Below, piece by piece: positions 43,462 to 54,973 of a stretch of DNA of 64,000 nucleotides (within the stretch, counting starts at the first letter, position 1; every line of letters starts with the position of its first letter). The notes below the pieces were generated by a model that saw only the letters and a list, made by a program, of their open reading frames with translations, made no database searches and was not told the origin of the DNA. The DNA lies in contig JASKMD010000014.1 in the NCBI GenBank assembly GCA_030144725.1, positions 6,523,450-6,587,449 on the forward strand, in the 5' to 3' direction. Origin of the DNA: Haematococcus lacustris (taxonomy: Eukaryota; Chlorophyta; Chlorophyceae; Chlamydomonadales; Haematococcaceae). The position numbers and the translations under genes were made by a program.

Positions 43462-44420
43462 AACCAGTACTGGTCCACCCCCAACCAGTACTGGTTGCCT
43501 CCCAACCGTTGCTGGTTTACCCCCAACCAGTACTGGTTTATTCCCAACCAGTACTGGTTTATTCCCAACCAGTACTGGTTTATTCCCAACCAGTACTGGT
43601 TTACCCCCAACCAGTACTGGTATATTCCCAACCAGTACTGGTTTATTCCCAACCAGTACTGGTTTATTCCCAACCAGTACTGGTTTATTCCTAACCAGTA
43701 CTGGTTTATTCCCAACCAGTACTGGTTTATTCCCAACCAGTACTGGTTTAACCCCAACCAGTACTGGTATATTCCCAACCAGTACTGGTTTATTCCCAAC
43801 CAGTACTGGTTTATTCCTAACCAGTACTGGTTTATTCCCAACCAGTACTGGTTTATTCCCAACCAGTACTGGTTTATTCCCAACCAGTACTGGATTATTC
43901 CTAATCAGTACTGGTTTATTCCCAACCAGTACTGGTTTATTCCCAACCAGTACTGGTTCACACCAAACCAGTACTGGTTCACACCCCCCCCCCAAAATTT
44001 AAAAAATTTACAAAAATTTAACCAGTACTGGTTCACCCTAGCCAGTACTGTTTCACCCCCAACCAGTACTGGTTCACACCAAACCAGTACTGGTTGGTGA
44101 TCAGCCAGTACTGGTTCACACCAAACCAGTACTGGTTCACCCCCCCCCCCCCCAAATTAAAAAAATTACAAAAATTTAACAAGTACTGGTTCACCCTAGC
44201 CAGTACTGTTTCACCCCCAACCAGTACTGGTTCACACCGAACCAGTACTGGTTGGTGATCAGCCAGTACTGGTTCACACCAAACCAGTACTGGTTCACCA
44301 CCCCCCCCCCAAATTAAAAAAATTACAAAATCTTAACCAGTACTGGTTCACCCCAGCCAGTACTGGCTAACCTCCAACCAGTATTGGCTGACACCCAACC
44401 AGTATTGGCTGACCCCCAAC
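43462..44420 (+). repeat. Array of the 14-bp palindrome AACCAGTACTGGTT
   Basis: From 43462 to 43990 a 21-bp unit (AACCAGTACTGGTTTATTCCC) repeats about 25 times. From about 43980 to 44420 a higher-order unit of about 140 bp (CCAGTACTGGTTCACACCAA ... poly-C ... AAATTAAAAAAATTACAAAA) is repeated. The 7-residue repeat proteins in all frames (NQYWFIP, QPVLVYS) follow from the 21-bp period and are not genes. Confidence 0.9.
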
Positions 44421-44712
44421 TTGTACTGGCTGACACCCAACTAGGAGGGCAGCGACAACACACACTATCTAGTACAGTGTGACCCTCATCCATTACTGTG
44501 TGACCCCTCAAGTGCTGAAGGGCTGGGTGAAGGGCTGAAGGAGGGGGCTTGCTTAGAAACATTCACCAAGTTGGAGATTATTATACGTTAGGCTAGAGCC
44601 ATTGGATGTACTTACACGTGACATTGAGCTACTGATGTTGCAAGGTATACAGAGTACATATCACCATGAGGACAACATGCATATGCCATGACCCACTCCT
44701 GGTTATCACATA

Positions 44713-45685
44713 CAGTGCGTTTCCAATGCGTGGGAGTTGGGAGATGGGAGCAGCATGGCACTTTTTTGCATGGAGGCGTGGGAGCGGGAGCTGGGAGTTG
44801 GGAGCTCGAGCCAAAAACGTTGCATGCGGTCTCCATGCGGCTCCTCCGCGCTCCCGTTTCCAATGCTTGGAGATGGGAGCTAGGCATGCAGCCCCCATGT
44901 CCTGCGCATGTTCTCCCAAAAGGGCCTCCTGGCTCCAATGGATCCCATGCTGGGAGCCCAATGGAGCCAGGCGCGGAGGACATGGGGCGCTTGGGAGCTG
45001 CATTTCAAATTTTAATCTTCTTGCGAGCTCTGCTCTGCTCTGCGCGCGTGTGCCCCGCATCGGTCCACTGGCAACATCGCTGAGTAGACATCGGCACAAG
45101 GCCCTCCTCCGCAGTTCTATCGCAACCTCAACATTGCGGAGCAACCTTCAGCTTCTTCAGCTTAGCTGACCGCCTGCTGTGCTTTAGTGCCTGCAAAGTT
45201 GCTGCTTGCCTGCACCTGCTGTGCTTTAACTTGCTTTCCCCGCTTTGCGGAGAATGTTTAGCTAGTTTAGCTAGTCGGCTTGTACAGCCCCGCTAACGCG
45301 GAGATTAGCTTGGCTTGCCGTGCACATCTACTACTTGCTACTCTGGTTGCTACGCTGCTTGCTACTTGCTACACTACTTGCTACTCTGCTTCATCCTCGC
45401 CACCACCCCAGCTAACGGCAGAAGAGCGAACTTGTTGTCACCAAACCTGTAGTCCTGCAAACTGCAGCCACCTGCACCACAACCTGCAATAGGCGGCGAT
45501 CATAGCCTTGCAAAGCACCAGCCCACCAAGAGTCGTGTTGCAAAACTTGTAAAAATGCAGCCAAAAGGGTCCATGCAGCTCCAAGCTCCCAGTTTTTGCG
45601 CGATGGAAACACCATTTCGGTGCATGGGCCCATGCGGCTCCGCTCCCAGCTCCCACCTCCCATGCAGCCTATTGGAAACGCACTG
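44713..45685. mobile_element. hAT-like element, 973 bp, TIR CAGTGCGTTTCCAAT (copy in unit A)
   Basis: The ends CAGTGCGTTTCCAAT and ATTGGAAACGCACTG are perfect 15-bp inverted repeats, followed inward by GGGAGTTGGGAGATGGGAGC-type words in both arms. The flanking 8 bp (ATCACATA and ATAGCACA) match at only five positions, so the TSD is decayed or absent. No transposase motif; the frames inside are Gly/Trp/Ser-rich and unsupported. Confidence 0.65.
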
Positions 45686-46029
45686 ATAGCACACAACGCC
45701 ATACAATCATCAAGCTATGTAGCGCCAACTAACACCCTCCACAATCTCATGTGCTGGTTGACCTAAGTCAACGCCCTCTTCTTAATAGGGTCCAACGACC
45801 TTGAGGTAATGAAGGTACTCGTCCACGCTCCAGCCCCTAAGCGAAGTAACACAGATTAATCTTACATACAATGCTCTACTGGACCCAATGACTACTATGC
45901 ATGACACACATTACTATGAGGCATCCTGCACTGGGATGTAACCAGCACTGGCTGTGACCAGCATTGGTTTACAACCAGCACTGCACTCACAGGAATTAGC
46001 AGCGATAACTGCGCGGTATCCATGGTAAC

Positions 46030-46690
46030 TGCTCTGTTATTCATGATACTGCGCTGCTTATCATGGATACTGCGCTGCTTATCATGGATACTGCGCTGTA
46101 ATCCATAGATACTGCTCAGTCAACCATGGATACTGCGCAGTCAACCATGGATACTGCTCAGTCAACCATGGATACTGCGCTGTCAACCATGGATACTGCG
46201 CAGTCAACCATAGATACTGCTCAGTCAATTATGGATACTGCTCAGTCAACCATGGATACTGCTCAGTCAACTATGGATACTGCTCAGTCAACCATGGATA
46301 CTGCTCAGTCAACCATAGATACTGCTCAGTCAACCATGGATACTGCTCAGTCAACCATGGATACTGCTCAGTCAACCATGGATACTGCTCAGTCAACCAT
46401 TGATACTGCTCAGTCAACCATAAATACTGCTCAGTCAACCATGGATACTGCTCAGTCAACCATGGATACTGCTCAGTCAACCATGGATACTGCTCAGTCA
46501 ACCATAAATACTGCTCAGTCAACCATGGATACTGCTCAGTCAACCATGGATACTGCTCAGTCAACCATAAGTACTGCGCAGTCAACCATGGATACTGCTC
46601 AGTCAACCATGGATACTGCTCAGTCACCCATAGATACTGCGCTGTCGTCTATGGATACCTCGTTGTCGACTAAGGATACTGCTCAGGTGA
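46030..46690 (+). repeat. 21-bp array TCAACCATGGATACTGCTCAG (copy in unit A)
   Basis: About 28 copies of the 21-bp unit. The 239-codon frame at 46126-46845 (MDTAQST repeats) arises because 21 is a multiple of three; its non-repeat tail (VTTSFAIVSLQRHCGYARVY...) has no recognised domain. Confidence 0.9.
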
Positions 46691-47207
46691 CGACATCATT
46701 TGCTATTGTGTCCCTGCAACGCCATTGTGGTTATGCGCGTGTGTACCATGCTCTGGCGCAACTCTGTTGCACAACTTCCTTCTTTTCTCTACTGTGTGTT
46801 GTGTGGGTTGGTGTGACAGCGGTTATTGCTGATGATGATGGTTAACCTCCTGTTGATGCCGCAAGCCTATTCCTGCCCTTGATTAAGTCCGTGTAAACCT
46901 TAACCCATGTTGCCTGGGTCCAGATGATGGGATACTTACTATTACTGTGGGCTGGGCTCTTACACTGTGTGGACCTTACACACGTCATCAGGCTCATTTA
47001 CCAGCATCACTAACATTGACAACGACAACATATGAGAGGCAACGACATCATGACCAGCTGCCCTTTCACCACCACACCAACATCAATGCAACTTGAGCAG
47101 CAACAACAGCCTGACGCACACCTGCATTGGCCCCATGTGTACCTTGTGGTCGGGGTGTGATGATGTGTAATGGCTATTGATCTGCTGGCGCCATACACAA
47201 CCCCTTA

Positions 47208-47731
47208 CTACTGTCCCTTGTGGCGCTTAGCCGGTGGAGCCTCCCCCCCACCCCCTTCCCCAGCACCCTTCTGCCCGTTGCCCCAGCTTCCGCCCCTGGC
47301 CCCGCCTCTGCCCCTGCCACCGCCACTGCCGCTGCCAGTGCCCCTGCCCCTGCCTCTGCCCCCCTTCCTGCCCTGGCTTCCACCCCTGCTTGCAGCTGGC
47401 TTGTCCACCTGCTTGGCCCCACCCTTCTCCTCTCCCGCAGCTAGACCACCCTGGACCGCTGCTGCTGGTACCGCCGTGGCAGCCCCCCCCTGGGCCACCT
47501 TTGCTGCAGCTTTGGCTGCCTTAGCAGCCCTGGCCTCAAAGACCGAGAATCAGGACTTCCGGGATATCTGCACACACATTGCATCACAGTCTTTACAGTC
47601 ATGTCTGAGCTAGATTGGGCTGGTATTGGTGGCACCTCTATTCACCACTGCTATACCTGGCCTCCTGCCTCACCTGCTGTGTCACCGAGAAGGCCACCAG
47701 CAGCTGCTCCGGCACCTTCGACACCTTGGCT
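47208..47731 (-). pseudogene. C-terminal remnant of a gene with an RGG/basic tail (unit A)
   Basis: Minus-strand exons 47674-47731 and 47208-47534 join in phase (CAGCAG|GTGAGG ... TTTGAG|GCC). The sequence is AKVSKVPEQLLVAFSVTQQ, then an Ala/Lys-rich helix, then a Gly/Arg/Ser-rich tail ([20 protein letters not shown]) ending PPAKRHKGQ and TAG. RGG-rich tails bind nucleic acid, and KRHK could be a nuclear signal. Further 5' exons are missing because the 22-bp satellite begins at 47862, so this is a truncated remnant. The plus-strand Pro/Leu/Ala frame over the same bases is its shadow. Family not recognised. Confidence 0.4.
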
Positions 47732-47861
47732 CTGCACAACAACACCACATTACATGTGCTTGCCATGCAACGATTTCAGCGGGGTATATAACTTGCCATT
47801 CGATAACTGCCCATTTCACCTTTGTCTGTAGTCATTGTTTTCTTTGTAGGCATATGGATAC

Positions 47862-48690
47862 TGCTCTGTAGCCATGTGAATACTGCTCTGTAGTCATGTG
47901 TATACTGCTCTGTAGGCATATGGATACTGCTCTGTAGTCATGTGTACACTGCTCTGTAGTCATGTGGATACTGCTCTGTAGGCATATGGATACTGCTCTG
48001 TAGGCATGTGGATACTGCTATGTATGCATGTGGATACCGCTCTGTAGGCATATGGATACTGCTCTGTAGTCATGTGGATACTGCGCAGTAGGCATGTGGA
48101 TACTGCTCTGTAGGCATATGGATACTGCTCTGTAGCCATGTGAATACTGCTCTGTAGTCATGTGTATACTGCTCTGTAGTCATGTGGATACTGCTCTGTG
48201 GTCATATGTATTGCTCTGTAGTCATGTGGATACTGCTCTGTAGGCATATGGATACTGCTCTGTAGTTATGTGGATACTGCTATGTATGCATGTGGATACT
48301 GCTATGTATGCATGTGGATACTACTCTGTAGGCATATGGATACTGCTCTGTAGTCATGTGGATACTGCGCAGTAGGCATGTGGATACTGCTATGTAGTCA
48401 TGTGGATACTGCTCTGTAGTCATGTGGATACTGCTATGTAGTCATGTGGATACTGCTCTGTAGGCATGTGGATACTGCTCTGTAGTCATGTGGATACTGC
48501 TCTGTATGCATGTGGATACTGCTGTGTATGCATGTGGATACTGCTATGTAGTCATGTGTATACTGCTCTGTAGTCATGTGGATACTGCGCAGTAGGCATG
48601 TGGATACTGCTCTGTAGTCATGTGGATACTGCTCTGTAGTCATGTGGATACTGCTCTGTGGTCATGTGGATACTGCGCAGTAGGCATGTG
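47862..48690 (+). repeat. 22-bp satellite TGTAGTCATGTGGATACTGCTC (unit A)
   Basis: About 37 copies, with GGCATATG and TATGCATG variants. Some units carry TACTGCGCAGTA, a perfect 12-bp palindrome, in place of TACTGCTCTGTA. Direct copy at 53873-54925; inverted copies at 56545-57467 and 59595-59700. Confidence 0.95.
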
Positions 48691-50241
48691 GCACCTGCTC
48701 TCTTACAATTACAACGTTTGTACTACTGTTTATCTTAAGCTGACAACATCATGCTTTACAAAATATAGCTGACAACTTAGTACTTTTAGTTTCGTGCTTT
48801 TCAAACCATCTTGGACTTTGGCTTGACTTGTGCTGCGGCAATGCTCAATTCAAGCCAGGAGAGCAGCTAGGAGGCATGTGGTGCAAGGCATAAGTTGTCA
48901 GTAGCTAGCTGCCATATGGCAGGTGGTGCAGAGCCAATACAAGGAGCCAGCAAGGCGCATTGCGCAGCACGGAGCACCAAGGCGTAAGCGGTGAGTGGTT
49001 TGCCCTTGCCTTACAATGTCCACTGTTATCCAGCCTAACCAATAGCGTGCACTGTGTTTGCTGCAGGTCCGATGGTAACTCTCAGTACCTCACCTTTCCC
49101 CCTCTCCCTTCCCTTCCCCCCATCCCCCACCCCACCACACCACACCCTCCTCCTATCCTATTTCCCCCTTCAGGCTGCAGACGTGTAAGATTGCCATATT
49201 GAGTTGACCATACACATGATGCAGGTGATGACCGGCACCATGTGCTGTGGCATTTGCAGGCGGTATTGGCGCGCCATCGACTTGGCGCACATTAACATGG
49301 CGTCCCAACGACGGATTTGGCTCAAACCTTACTTGGAGGTGACCGTACAGGTGAGGAATTGGGGCGCTAGGTGTTGCTGGCAATGCATGTAGGCTCTCTG
49401 GTTCCGCCACTGACAGGCTGTTGTTGCATGCTCGCAGAGGATGATAGAAGAGCAAGGTATGTGTTGAGCAAGGTATGTGCACATTCAATCATGCTTTTAG
49501 ATGACAACTAATGTAAGACATGTGCCCATGCAGAAATTGACTTCATTACACCAGGTGCCGTCCCTGCCCAAGCCAGCAACGCTGATGACATGGAGCCAAC
49601 GGTGGTAGAGGGGGCTGGAACGGATGCCCCACAGGATGTGGTGGCGGCGGAGCAGTGAGTGCACACCCACTAACTCAAGAGCAAGGCAGTAACCAGTCAT
49701 AGGTCTGATGTGTGATACCCCCTTTCGCTCCAACCAGGCACATGTGTAAGCGTAGCTGTGAGCCTCATGATGATGTTGGTGGTAATCCTCTGTGTTGGTT
49801 GCAGCCCAATCAGCGAAGGGGGGAACCCCCCTGCAGAGACGCCTCATGCTGGGGCAGCCCTAGCGGCCAGCTCAAGTGCCTCTCCGCCAAAGGGAGCTGC
49901 CGAGGTGGCAGGCACAGCGGGACAGGCAAAGGCGTCTTCAGGTGAGTTGGTGTCTTGGGTACAGGCAGGTCAAGAAGCTGTAGGGGCGCTAGTACAATGA
50001 GCAACATTGTGCAGGCTGGCCCCATAGGGCTCACGGGATGTGGTGGGTGTTGCGGGGCCAACCAATCAAGCGCATCACAGGTAAGCACGGCAGCATATGA
50101 ATCAATCCAAGGTGCAAACACGTCGGCCGGTGATGTCGCTGATGATCCCTTGCTCGGTGCCCTTGTGTATACAGAGCCAGATGTTGCAGTGACGGCGAAA
50201 CATGCCTCACCGTCACGCGCTGGTGGCAGAAGTGACAAGGC
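48685..50241 (+). repeat. Duplicated segment B (inverted copy at 54974-56530)
   Basis: Every position x in this segment pairs with 105215 minus x on the other strand, with only small differences near 48900. On the left both copies abut the 22-bp satellite. On the right this copy joins unit A' and the other joins the end of the A' satellite. Confidence 0.9.
49216..50241 (+). pseudogene. Multi-exon gene fragment of unknown function in segment B (3' truncated)
   Basis: Exons that keep one frame: 49216-49350 (CGICRRYWRAIDLAHINMAS, then QRRIWLKPYLEV), 49438-49456 (RMIEEQ), 49534-49654 (EIDFITPGAVPAQASNADDM, then EPTVVEGAGTD) and 49805 to about 49941 or 49958. The last is Ala/Ser/Pro-rich (EGGNPPAETPHAGAALAASS). 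A further exon from 50015 reads through GANTSAGDVADDPLLGALVY to the junction. All introns have GT/AG and phases 0, 1, 2 chain correctly, which is unlikely by chance. The frame is cut off at 50242, where duplicated unit A' begins. A CxxC (CCGIC) and aromatic-rich start followed by an acidic, low-complexity region suggests a regulatory or transposon-encoded protein, but I do not recognise it. The start at 49216 is only the first ATG. Confidence 0.45.
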
Positions 50242-50786
50242 TACAAAAATTTAACAAGTACTGGTTCACCCTAGCCAGTACTGTTTCACCCCCAACCAGT
50301 ACTGGTTCACACCGAACCAGTACTGGTTGGTGATCAGCCAGTACTGGTTCACACCAAACCAGTACTGGTTCACACCCCCCCCCCAAATTAAAAAAATTAC
50401 AAAATCTTAACCAGTACTGGTTCACCCCAGCCAGTACTGGCTAACCTCCAACCAGTATTGGCTGACACCCAACCAGTATTGGCTGACCCCCAACTTGTAC
50501 TGGCTGACACCCAACTAGGAGGGCAGCGACAACACACACTATCTAGTACAGTGTGACCCTCATCCATTACTGTGTGACCCCTCAAGTGCTGAAGGGCTGG
50601 GTGAAGGGCTGAAGGAGGGGGCTTGCTTAGAAACATTCACCAAGTTGGAGATTATTATACGTTAGGCTAGAGCCATTGGATGTACTTACACGTGACATTG
50701 AGCTACTGATGTTGCAAGGTATACAGAGTACATATCACCATGAGGACAACATGCATATGCCATGACCCACTCCTGGTTATCACATA

Positions 50787-51759
50787 CAGTGCGTTTCCAA
50801 TGCGTGGGAGTTGGGAGATGGGAGCAGCATGGCACTTTTTTGCATGGAGGCGTGGGAGCGGGAGCTGGGAGTTGGGAGCTCGAGCCAAAAACGTTGCATG
50901 CGGTCTCCATGCGGCTCCTCCGCGCTCCCGTTTCCAATGCTTGGAGATGGGAGCTAGGCATGCAGCCCCCATGTCCTGCGCATGTTCTCCCAAAAGGGCC
51001 TCCTGGCTCCAATGGATCCCATGCTGGGAGCCCAATGGAGCCAGGCGCGGAGGACATGGGGCGCTTGGGAGCTGCATTTCAAATTTTAATCTTCTTGCGA
51101 GCTCTGCTCTGCTCTGCGCGCGTGTGCCCCGCATCGGTCCACTGGCAACATCGCTGAGTAGACATCGGCACAAGGCCCTCCTCCGCAGTTCTATCGCAAC
51201 CTCAACATTGCGGAGCAACCTTCAGCTTCTTCAGCTTAGCTGACCGCCTGCTGTGCTTTAGTGCCTGCAAAGTTGCTGCTTGCCTGCACCTGCTGTGCTT
51301 TAACTTGCTTTCCCCGCTTTGCGGAGGATGTTTAGCTAGTTTAGCTAGTCGGCTTGTACAGCCCCGCTAACGCGGAGATTAGCTTGGCTTGCCGTGCACA
51401 TCTACTACTTGCTACTCTGGTTGCTACGCTGCTTGCTACTTGCTACACTACTTGCTACTCTGCTTCATCCTCGCCACCACCCCAGCTAACGGCAGAAGAG
51501 CGAACTTGTTGTCACCAAACCTGTAGTCCTGCAAACTGCAGCCACCTGCACCACAACCTGCAATAGGCGGCGATCATAGCCTTGCAAAGCACCAGCCCAC
51601 CAAGAGTCGTGTTGCAAAACTTGTAAAAATGCAGCCAAAAGGGTCCATGCAGCTCCAAGCTCCCAGTTTTTGCGCGATGGAAACACCATTTCGGTGCATG
51701 GGCCCATGCGGCTCCGCTCCCAGCTCCCACCTCCCATGCAGCCTATTGGAAACGCACTG
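50787..51759. mobile_element. hAT-like element, 973 bp (copy in unit A')
   Basis: Copy of 44713-45685 at offset 6,074, with the same flanks, so it was carried by the segmental duplication rather than transposed again. Confidence 0.65.
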
Positions 51760-52099
51760 ATAGCACACAACGCCATACAATCATCAAGCTATGTAGCGCC
51801 AACTAACACCCTCCACAATCTCATGTGCTGGTTGACCTAAGTCAACGCCCTCTTCTTAATAGGGTCCAACGACCTTGAGGTAATGAAGGTACTCGTCCAC
51901 GCTCCAGCCCCTAAGCGAAGTAACACAGATTAATCTTACATACAATGCTCTACTGGACCCAATGACTACTATGCATGACACACATTACTATGAGGCATCC
52001 TGCACTGGGATGTAACCAGCACTGGCTGTGACCAGCATTGGTTTACAACCAGCACTGCACTCACAGGAATTAGCAGCGATAACTGCGCAGTATCCATGG

Positions 52100-52705
52100 T
52101 AACTGCTCTGTTATTCATGATACTGCGCTGCTTATCATGGATACTGCGCTGCTTATCATGGATACTGCGCAGTCAACCATAGATACTGCTCAGTCAATTA
52201 TGGATACTGCTCAGTCAACCATGGATACTGCTCAGTCAACTATGGATACTGCTCAGTCAACCATGGATACTGCTCAGTCAACCATAGATACTGCTCAGTC
52301 AACCATGGATACTGCTCAGTCAACCATGGATACTGCTCAGTCAACCATTGATACTGCTCAGTCAACCATAAATACTGCTCAGTCAACCATGGATACTGCT
52401 CAGTCAACCATGGATACTGCTCAGTCAACCATAAATACTGCTCAGTCAACCATGGATACTGCTCAGTCAACCATGGATACTGCTCAGTCAACCATGGATA
52501 CTGCTCAGTCAACCATAAATACTGCTCAGTCAACCATGGATACTGCTCAGTCAACCATGGATACTGCTCAGTCAACCATAAGTACTGCGCAGTCAACCAT
52601 GGATACTGCTCAGTCAACCATGGATACTGCTCAGTCACCCATAGATACTGCGCTGTCGTCTATGGATACCTCGTTGTCGACTAAGGATACTGCTCAGGTG
52701 ACGAC
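52100..52705 (+). repeat. 21-bp array TCAACCATGGATACTGCTCAG (copy in unit A')
   Basis: Three units fewer than at 46030-46690; otherwise the same order of variants. Confidence 0.9.
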
Positions 52706-53218
52706 ATCATTTGCTATTGTGTCCCTGCAACGCCATTGTGGTTATGCGCGTGTGTACCATGCTCTGGCGCAACTCTGTTGCACAACTTCCTTCTTTTCTC
52801 TACTGTGTGTTGTGTGGGTTGGTGTGACAGCGGTTATTGCTGATGATGATGGTTAACCTCCTGTTGATGCCGCAAGCCTATTCCTGCCCTTGATTAAGTC
52901 CGTGTAAACCTTAACCCATGTTGCCTGGGTCCAGATGATGGGATACTTACTATTACTGTGGGCTGGGCTCTTACACTGTGTGGACCTTACACACGTCATC
53001 AGGCTCATTTACCAGCATCACTAACATTGACAACGACAACATATGAGAGGCAACGACATCATGACCAGCTGCCCTTTCACCACCACACCAACATCAATGC
53101 AACTTGAGCAGCAACAACAGCCTGACGCACACCTGCATTGGCCCCATGTGTACCTTGTGGTCGGGGTGTGATGATGTGTAATGGCTATTGATCTGCTGGC
53201 GCCATACACAACCCCTTA

Positions 53219-53742
53219 CTACTGTCCCTTGTGGCGCTTAGCCGGTGGAGCCTCCCCCCCACCCCCTTCCCCAGCACCCTTCTGCCCGTTGCCCCAGCTT
53301 CCGCCCCTGGCCCCGCCTCTGCCCCTGCCACCGCCACTGCCGCTGCCAGTGCCCCTGCCCCTGCCTCTGCCCCCCTTCCTGCCCTGGCTTCCACCCCTGC
53401 TTGCAGCTGGCTTGTCCACCTGCTTGGCCCCACCCTTCTCCTCTCCCGCAGCTAGACCACCCTGGACCGCTGCTGCTGGTACCGCCGTGGCAGCCCCCCC
53501 CTGGGCCACCTTTGCTGCAGCTTTGGCTGCCTTAGCAGCCCTGGCCTCAAAGACCGAGAATCAGGACTTCCGGGATATCTGCACACACATTGCATCACAG
53601 TCTTTACAGTCATGTCTGAGCTAGATTGGGCTGGTATTGGTGGCACCTCTATTCACCACTGCTATACCTGGCCTCCTGCCTCACCTGCTGTGTCACCGAG
53701 AAGGCCACCAGCAGCTGCTCCGGCACCTTCGACACCTTGGCT
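53219..53742 (-). pseudogene. RGG-tail gene remnant (copy in unit A')
   Basis: Copy of 47208-47731 at offset 6,011: exons 53685-53742 and 53219-53545, same truncation by the 22-bp satellite. No difference from the first copy was noticed. Confidence 0.4.
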
Positions 53743-53872
53743 CTGCACAACAACACCACATTACATGTGCTTGCCATGCAACGATTTCAGCGGGGTATAT
53801 AACTTGCCATTCGATAACTGCCCATTTCACCTTTGTCTGTAGTCATTGTTTTCTTTGTAGGCATATGGATAC

Positions 53873-54925
53873 TGCTCTGTAGCCATGTGAATACTGCTCT
53901 GTAGTCATGTGTATACTGCTCTGTAGGCATATGGATACTGCTCTGTAGTCATGTGTACACTGCTCTGTAGTCATGTGGATACTGCTCTGTAGGCATATGG
54001 ATACTGCTCTGTAGGCATGTGGATACTGCTATGTATGCATGTGGATACCGCTCTGTAGGCATATGGATACTGCTCTGTAGTCATGTGGATACTGCGCAGT
54101 AGGCATGTGGATACTGCTCTGTAGGCATATGGATACTGCTCTGTAGCCATGTGAATACTGCTCTGTAGTCATGTGTATACTGCTCTGTAGTCATGTGGAT
54201 ACTGCTCTGTGGTCATATGTATTGCTCTGTAGTCATGTGGATACTGCTCTGTAGGCATATGGATACTGCTCTGTAGTTATGTGGATACTGCTATGTATGC
54301 ATGTGGATACTGCTATGTATGCATGTGGATACTACTCTGTAGGCATATGGATACTGCTCTGTAGTCATGTGGATACTGCGCAGTAGGCATGTGGATACTG
54401 CTCTGTAGTCATGTGGATACTGCTCTGTAGTCATGTGGATACTGCTATGTAGTCATGTGGATACTGCTCTGTAGGCATGTGGATACTGCTCTGTAGTTAT
54501 GTGGATACTGCTATGTATGCATGTGGATACTGCTGTGTATGCATGTGGATACTGCTATGTAGTCATGTGTATACTGCTCTGTAGTCATGTGGATACTGCG
54601 CAGTAGGCATGTGGATACTGCTATGTAGTCATGTGTATACTGCTCTGTAGTCATGTGGATACTGCGCAGTAGGCATGTGGATACTGCTCTGTAGTCATGT
54701 GGATACTGCTCTGTAGTCATGTGGATACTGCTCTGTAGTCATGTGGATACTGCGCAGTAGGCATGTGGATACTGCTCTGTAGTCATGTGGATACTGCTCT
54801 GTAGGCATATGGATACTGCTCTGTAGTTATGTGGATACTGCTCTGTATCCATTAGTTACTGCGCAGTATGCAAGTAGATACTGCTCAGTAGTTATAAGGA
54901 CACTGCTCTGTAGCCATGCTTATGT
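53873..54925 (+). repeat. 22-bp satellite (unit A')
   Basis: About 47 copies of TGTAGTCATGTGGATACTGCTC with more TACTGCGCAGTA units than in unit A. The last units (54840-54925) decay before segment B' starts. Confidence 0.95.
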
Positions 54926-54973
54926 TTATGGTGATATGATATGGTGATCTGGCTTGGCAGCACCTGCTCTGCA

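Larger units (their letters stand above)
44168..48685 (+). repeat. Segmental duplication, unit A (direct copy at 50242-54925)
   Basis: This segment is repeated 6,074 bp downstream, essentially identically through 45,990. The offset drops to 6,011 bp after the 21-bp array because three repeat units are missing in the second copy. It contains a hAT-like element, the 21-bp array, a gene remnant on the minus strand and the 22-bp array. Confidence 0.9.
50242..54925 (+). repeat. Segmental duplication, unit A' (copy of 44168-48685)
   Basis: Begins TACAAAAATTTAACAAGTAC directly after segment B. It differs from unit A by three fewer 21-bp units and by rearranged, extra 22-bp units near its right end. 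Confidence 0.9.

Noticed and set aside
43381..44100. Repeat protein NQYWFIP (239 codons) and antisense QPVLVYS-type frames
   Set aside because: Same cause: a 21-bp palindromic satellite open in several frames on both strands.
46126..46845. 239-codon MDTAQST repeat protein, also at 52137-52856
   Set aside because: The 21-bp repeat is a multiple of three and leaves every frame without stops. The equal length in the two copies comes from different start codons, and the tail has no recognisable domain.
47170..47613. Plus-strand Pro/Leu/Ala-rich protein of 147 codons
   Set aside because: It is the antisense shadow of the RGG-tail exons, which have splice sites and a terminal basic motif on the minus strand.
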